A stretch of 64,000 bases of DNA from Chryseobacterium sp. ERMR1:04 (lineage in GTDB: Bacteria > Bacteroidota > Bacteroidia > Flavobacteriales > Weeksellaceae): contig NZ_LIRF01000009.1 of assembly GCF_001297705.1 (NCBI RefSeq), positions 1 to 64,000 of the forward strand, read 5' to 3'. Of the stretch, positions 60,725-64,000 are shown piece by piece. Within the stretch, counting starts at the first letter, position 1. Every line of letters starts with the position of its first letter. The notes beneath the pieces are model-generated. The model was not told the DNA's origin. It made no database searches and was given only the letters and a program-made list of their open reading frames with translations. A program made the translations under genes and the position numbers.

Positions 60725-61462
60725 ATGGATTTCAATAAAAAATTAGGCTTAATAGGAAGAAATATTTCTTATTCTTTTTCCAAAAAATTTTTCGAAGATA
60801 AATTTCAAAAGCTCATGCTTAAAGGCTATTCGTATAGCATTTTCGATTTAAAAGAAATTGATGAAGTTGAAGGCTTGTTTTCCACCCCTGATCTTTTAGG
60901 TTTCAACGTAACGATCCCTTACAAAGAAAAAATCATTGATTATTTGGATGAGTTAAGTGATGAAGCAGAAAAAATTGGCGCTGTAAACTGTGTCTTAGTT
61001 CAAGATGGAAAAAAAATAGGATACAATACCGACGCTGTTGGCTTTGAAAAAACCTTACTGCTTCATAAAAAAGCACATCAGGACTCTGCTTTAATTTTAG
61101 GAAATGGCGGTGCTGCAAAAGCAGTAAAATATGCCCTCGATAAGCACGGGATTTCCTCAAAAATCATTTCAAGAAATTCTGAAATAAATTTCGAAAACTT
61201 AGATAAGGAGACTGTTCAAAATCATAAAATCATTGTACAGTGCACTCCCGTAGGCACTTTCCCTAATGTGGAAGACTGCTTAGATTTCCCTTTTGAAGGG
61301 CTGTCAAAAGATCATTTAATTATAGATTTAATTTACAATCCAAACTACACTCAATTCATTATTAAGGCTTCAGAAAAAGGGGCTAAAACCGTGAACGGAT
61401 ATTACATGCTTGAACAGCAAGCAGAAAAAGCTTGGGAAATTTGGAATTTTCAAAAAAAATAA
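60725..61462 (+). CDS. aroE: Shikimate dehydrogenase
   Basis: NADPH-dependent reduction of 3-dehydroshikimate to shikimate in aromatic amino-acid synthesis. The 245-residue protein is slightly short for the family (about 270). Motifs: LIGRNISYSFSKKFFEDKF (shikimate-binding Ser pair), GFNVTIPYKEKIIDYLDELS (catalytic Lys in the VTIPYK block), AVNCV, NTDAVGF, the NADPH loop LILGNGGAAKAVKYAL, CTPVGTFPN and YMLEQQAEKAWEIW. It is 60 nt downstream of the endonuclease stop and 74 nt upstream of the DUF349 gene start at 61538. Confidence 0.94.
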   Translation: MDFNKKLGLIGRNISYSFSKKFFEDKFQKLMLKGYSYSIFDLKEIDEVEGLFSTPDLLGFNVTIPYKEKIIDYLDELSDEAEKIGAVNCVLVQDGKKIGYNTDAVGFEKTLLLHKKAHQDSALILGNGGAAKAVKYALDKHGISSKIISRNSEINFENLDKETVQNHKIIVQCTPVGTFPNVEDCLDFPFEGLSKDHLIIDLIYNPNYTQFIIKASEKGAKTVNGYYMLEQQAEKAWEIWNFQKK

Positions 61463-61537
61463 CATAAATTAGTACTCTAATTGGCTTTTAGCCTATTTTT
61501 AGAGGATATTAACTCCATTCACATAATAAGATTTGCT

Positions 61538-63343
61538 ATGACAACAGAAAATAATCTTTCTGAAAACGAAGAAAATACAATTTCTAACGAAGTATCTCAA
61601 GAAGAAACATCAGAAAACACTGTACCTGCGGAAGAAAACACACATGAAGATGAAGCAGAACATCACGAAGAGCATGCAGATACTGACATTACCCTAAGTG
61701 ATGCTTTGAAAGAAATGGAAAAAATCATCAACACGCCTAATGCGGGTGAAGATTTTAGAAAATTCAATCTATTAAAAGAAAAAGCAAGTCATTTTATCCA
61801 CGACGAAGTGGAAGACAAAAAGCACGAATATGCTGATGGAGGAAATGCTCCGGAAAACTTTAGTTACGAGCACCCTTTACAGGCTAAATTTTCTGCGTTA
61901 GTTAATATCTTCAGAGAAAAGCACGATGACTTCCAAAAAGGACAAGAGGAAGAACAGAAAAAAAATCTGGATCACCGTCAAAGTATTATTGAAAGACTTA
62001 AAAATCTATATACCAATTCTGAACCGGGAACTAATCTTTTCAAGTCTATTCGTGATATAAAAGAAGAATGGTCTCATGCAGGACAGGTTGCTAAGTCTGA
62101 ATTCAAAATTCTTAATAATAATTACTTTCATCATTTGAATCAGTTTTATCAAATGTTGGATTTGAATAAAGAATTTTTGGAGCAGGAATACAGCCACAAC
62201 CTTGAAAAAAGACAACACATCATTGCTCGTGCAAAAGAATTACAGAACGAACCTGTAATTCAGAAAGCATTAAATGAATTACAATATCTGCATAAACTTT
62301 GGAAAGAAGAAGCTGAGCCTGTAGCAGAAGAATTCCGTGAAAAAACTTGGGAAGAGTTCAAAGAAATTTCCAATAAAATTCATGAAAGAAAATCTGAACT
62401 TTCTGCAGCCATAGAATCTGAGCAAAATGCAAATTTGGAAAAGAAAAATCAGATCATTACAGAAATTAAAAAACTTTCTGAGCCTTCTGACACTCCAAAT
62501 CACAGCTATTGGCAAAATTCAATTAAAAGAGTTGAAGATCTACGCTCAGAGTTTTTAAAAACAGGAAGTGTTCCAAGAAAATTATCCAATCAAAATTGGA
62601 ATGATTTCAAGACAACATTGAGAGCTTTTAATACAACTAAAAACAATTACTATAAGTCTTTAAAAGGATCTCAGCAGACTAATTTGGATGAAAAATTACA
62701 ATTGATCCAAACTGCGAAAGACAATATGAACAATGAAGAGTGGGATATCACTGTTCCATTGTTCAAAAAACTACAGGAAGACTGGAAAAAAATTGGCCAC
62801 GTTCCAAAAAGCATGACCAATAAAATTTGGGACGAATTCCGTGATGCATGTAATACTTTCTTCAATAATTACAGAGAAAAAAGCAATGCTTCTACCGATA
62901 ACTGGAAAGAAAATTACAAACAGAAAAAAGAAATTCTTGAAGATCTAAAAACAGTTTCAGACGAAGAAGGAAGTGTTGAAAGAATTGAAGCTATAAAATC
63001 TGCATGGAACAATATTGGAAAAGTTCCTAGAGATAAAATTGCTATTAATTCTGAGTTCAACAAAACGTTGAGAGAGAAATTGAAACTGAATAAGATCAAT
63101 GAGCTTGAACTTAAAGAAGAAGGTTTATCAGAAATTCAATTAACAGACAAAGCAAGAAAAATAAAGAGCCAAATATCTGATCTTGAAGCTGAAATCGTAA
63201 AATTAGAAAATAATTTAGCGTTCTTCAACAAGCCTTCAAGAGAAAACCCAATGTTGAAAGACACTTTCATTATGATTGATGAAAAGAAAGCTCATTTGGA
63301 ATCTTTAAAACAAAATCTCCACAAAATTATCGCTGGAGAATAA
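61538..63343 (+). CDS. DUF349-repeat coiled-coil protein
   Basis: A 601-residue, very charged, mostly helical cytoplasmic protein. The start is taken at 61538 (MTTENNLSENEENT); the frame is open upstream but lacks features. After an acidic, low-complexity N-terminus (about 1-55), repeated helical modules of about 70-75 residues follow, each with a Trp-containing turn: DIKEEWSHAGQVAKSE, HKLWKEEAEPVAEEFREKTWEEFK, DLRSEFLKTGSVPRKLSNQNWNDFK, KLQEDWKKIGHVPKSMTNKIWDEFR and AIKSAWNNIGKVPRDK. The last part is a coiled coil (ISDLEAEIVKLENNLAFF). This is the DUF349 pattern. Its function is unknown to me. Confidence 0.9.
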   Translation: MTTENNLSENEENTISNEVSQEETSENTVPAEENTHEDEAEHHEEHADTDITLSDALKEMEKIINTPNAGEDFRKFNLLKEKASHFIHDEVEDKKHEYADGGNAPENFSYEHPLQAKFSALVNIFREKHDDFQKGQEEEQKKNLDHRQSIIERLKNLYTNSEPGTNLFKSIRDIKEEWSHAGQVAKSEFKILNNNYFHHLNQFYQMLDLNKEFLEQEYSHNLEKRQHIIARAKELQNEPVIQKALNELQYLHKLWKEEAEPVAEEFREKTWEEFKEISNKIHERKSELSAAIESEQNANLEKKNQIITEIKKLSEPSDTPNHSYWQNSIKRVEDLRSEFLKTGSVPRKLSNQNWNDFKTTLRAFNTTKNNYYKSLKGSQQTNLDEKLQLIQTAKDNMNNEEWDITVPLFKKLQEDWKKIGHVPKSMTNKIWDEFRDACNTFFNNYREKSNASTDNWKENYKQKKEILEDLKTVSDEEGSVERIEAIKSAWNNIGKVPRDKIAINSEFNKTLREKLKLNKINELELKEEGLSEIQLTDKARKIKSQISDLEAEIVKLENNLAFFNKPSRENPMLKDTFIMIDEKKAHLESLKQNLHKIIAGE

Positions 63344-63355
63344 ATAATTTAAAAA

Positions 63356-63398
63356 TCTAAAAAAAGGCGGAGCAAAGAAATTTGTCTTCGCCTTTTTC
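63356..63398 (+). terminator. Terminator between DUF349 gene and ribD
   Basis: Imperfect inverted repeat AAAAAGGCG/CGCCTTTTT with a long loop and T-run, between the DUF349 stop and the ribD start. Confidence 0.6.
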
Positions 63399-63404
63399 AT
63401 TACT

Positions 63405-64000
63405 ATGCAGGACGAATTATATATAAAAAGATGTATCGAATTAGCTCAAAAAGCATTGGGCAAAACCTACCCAAATCCTTTGGTAGGAAGCGTAATCGTT
63501 CATAATGGAGAAATTATTGGTGAAGGCTATCATCATAAGGCCGGAGAAAACCATGCAGAAATCAACGCTATACATTCAGTGAAAAATAAAGATCTTATTC
63601 CTGAATCTACTATCTATGTTTCCCTTGAACCTTGTGCTCATTATGGGAAAACTCCGCCTTGCTCTTTAAAAATTAAAGAGCTTGGTTTTAAAAAAGTAGT
63701 GATTGGAGCAATGGACTCGCATGATAAAGTGAATGGAAAAGGCAAAAAGATTATTCAGGATGCCGGAATAGAAGTGATTTCAGGAGTATTAGAAAACGAA
63801 TGCATTGAGCTTAACAAAAGATTTTTCACTTATCACGAAAAGCAAAGACCTTATATTATTTTAAAATGGGCAGAATCTGGAGACGGATTTATGGATAAAG
63901 ACTTCAAGCCCTACTCTATTTCAAATTCATTGGTCAATCAATTCGTTCATCAATTAAGAGCCGACGAGCATGCTATCTTAGTTGGAACGCAAACTGCTTT
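63405..64000 (+). CDS. ribD: Riboflavin biosynthesis deaminase/reductase RibD, 5' part
   Basis: Bifunctional pyrimidine deaminase/reductase of riboflavin synthesis. Only the first 198 codons are in the window; the frame is open to the right edge. The deaminase domain is complete, with YIKRCIELAQKALGKTYPNPLVGSVIVHNGEIIGEGYHHKAGENHAEINAI (zinc-ligand HAE) and SLEPCAHYGKTPPCSL (PCAHxGKTPPC with zinc Cys). The reductase domain begins near RPYIILKWAESGDGFM and QLRADEHAILVGTQTA. Domain order is the usual RibD one. Confidence 0.95.
   Translation, partial: MQDELYIKRCIELAQKALGKTYPNPLVGSVIVHNGEIIGEGYHHKAGENHAEINAIHSVKNKDLIPESTIYVSLEPCAHYGKTPPCSLKIKELGFKKVVIGAMDSHDKVNGKGKKIIQDAGIEVISGVLENECIELNKRFFTYHEKQRPYIILKWAESGDGFMDKDFKPYSISNSLVNQFVHQLRADEHAILVGTQTA

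Overview
The window is a piece of a Flavobacteriia (Bacteroidota) chromosome, most likely Chryseobacterium or a close relative (Weeksellaceae). This is inferred from the SusC/SusD pair, a type IX secretion sorting domain, TAnnTTTG-type -7 promoter elements, AT-rich intergenic DNA full of short palindromic repeats, and a typical set of housekeeping neighbours. It opens with the 5' three quarters of a 16S rRNA gene on the minus strand, preceded by three tandem consensus-like Bacteroidota promoters.

Left arm (2.4-6.8 kb): deoD; tatD overlapped by a small basic ORF; a tRNA-Asp followed by three tandem tRNA-like elements with aberrant anticodon or D arms; an SDR-like protein with a zinc-ribbon insert; a DUF434 protein.

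Centre (7.1-44.5 kb): a large pectin utilisation locus. A sugar porter and a LacI-type regulator are followed, on the minus strand, by the intracellular uronate pathway in transcription order kduI-kduD-uxaC, kdgK-kdgA, exuT, uxaB-uxaA. Divergently, susC-susD leads a long plus-strand series of exported enzymes: two CE8 pectin methylesterases, two PL1 lyases, GH105, GH43, two CE12 acetylesterases, GH28, an alpha/beta-hydrolase esterase, the cupin KdgF and a DUF4861 protein. A minus-strand PL10 lyase and a second DUF4861 protein close it. Together these genes de-esterify and cut pectin outside the cytoplasm. Saturated galacturonate then goes through UxaC/UxaB/UxaA, and unsaturated uronate through KdgF/KduI/KduD; both meet at KDG, which KdgK and KdgA turn into pyruvate and glyceraldehyde-3-phosphate. 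A 12-bp palindrome, GCAATCGATTGC, lies before the sugar porter, kduI, susC and (variant) the second PL1 gene, and is the likely LacI operator. A 36-codon remnant of a second uxaA lies beside the regulator. Several palindromic repeat families are threaded between the genes and create false N-terminal extensions.

Right arm (44.6-64 kb): an HD hydrolase, an AraC regulator and a duplicated-domain lipoprotein. Next comes a compact unit (membrane protein, AraC regulator, NTF2-like protein, aldehyde dehydrogenase) in which both promoters carry a pair of TGAGCTTTTCAG-like direct repeats spaced exactly 23 bp. Then follow a VIT/VWA protein with a TonB-plug-like segment, a methionine aminopeptidase, tRNA-Met, methylmalonyl-CoA epimerase, rbfA, a LolC/E-like permease, a T9SS-secreted endonuclease, aroE, a DUF349 protein and the start of ribD.

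The most interesting items are the AraC direct-repeat pairs, the tandem tRNA-like array, the LacI operator set, the uxaA remnant and the plug-like segment in the VIT protein. No CRISPR array, intact transposase or phage gene was recognised.
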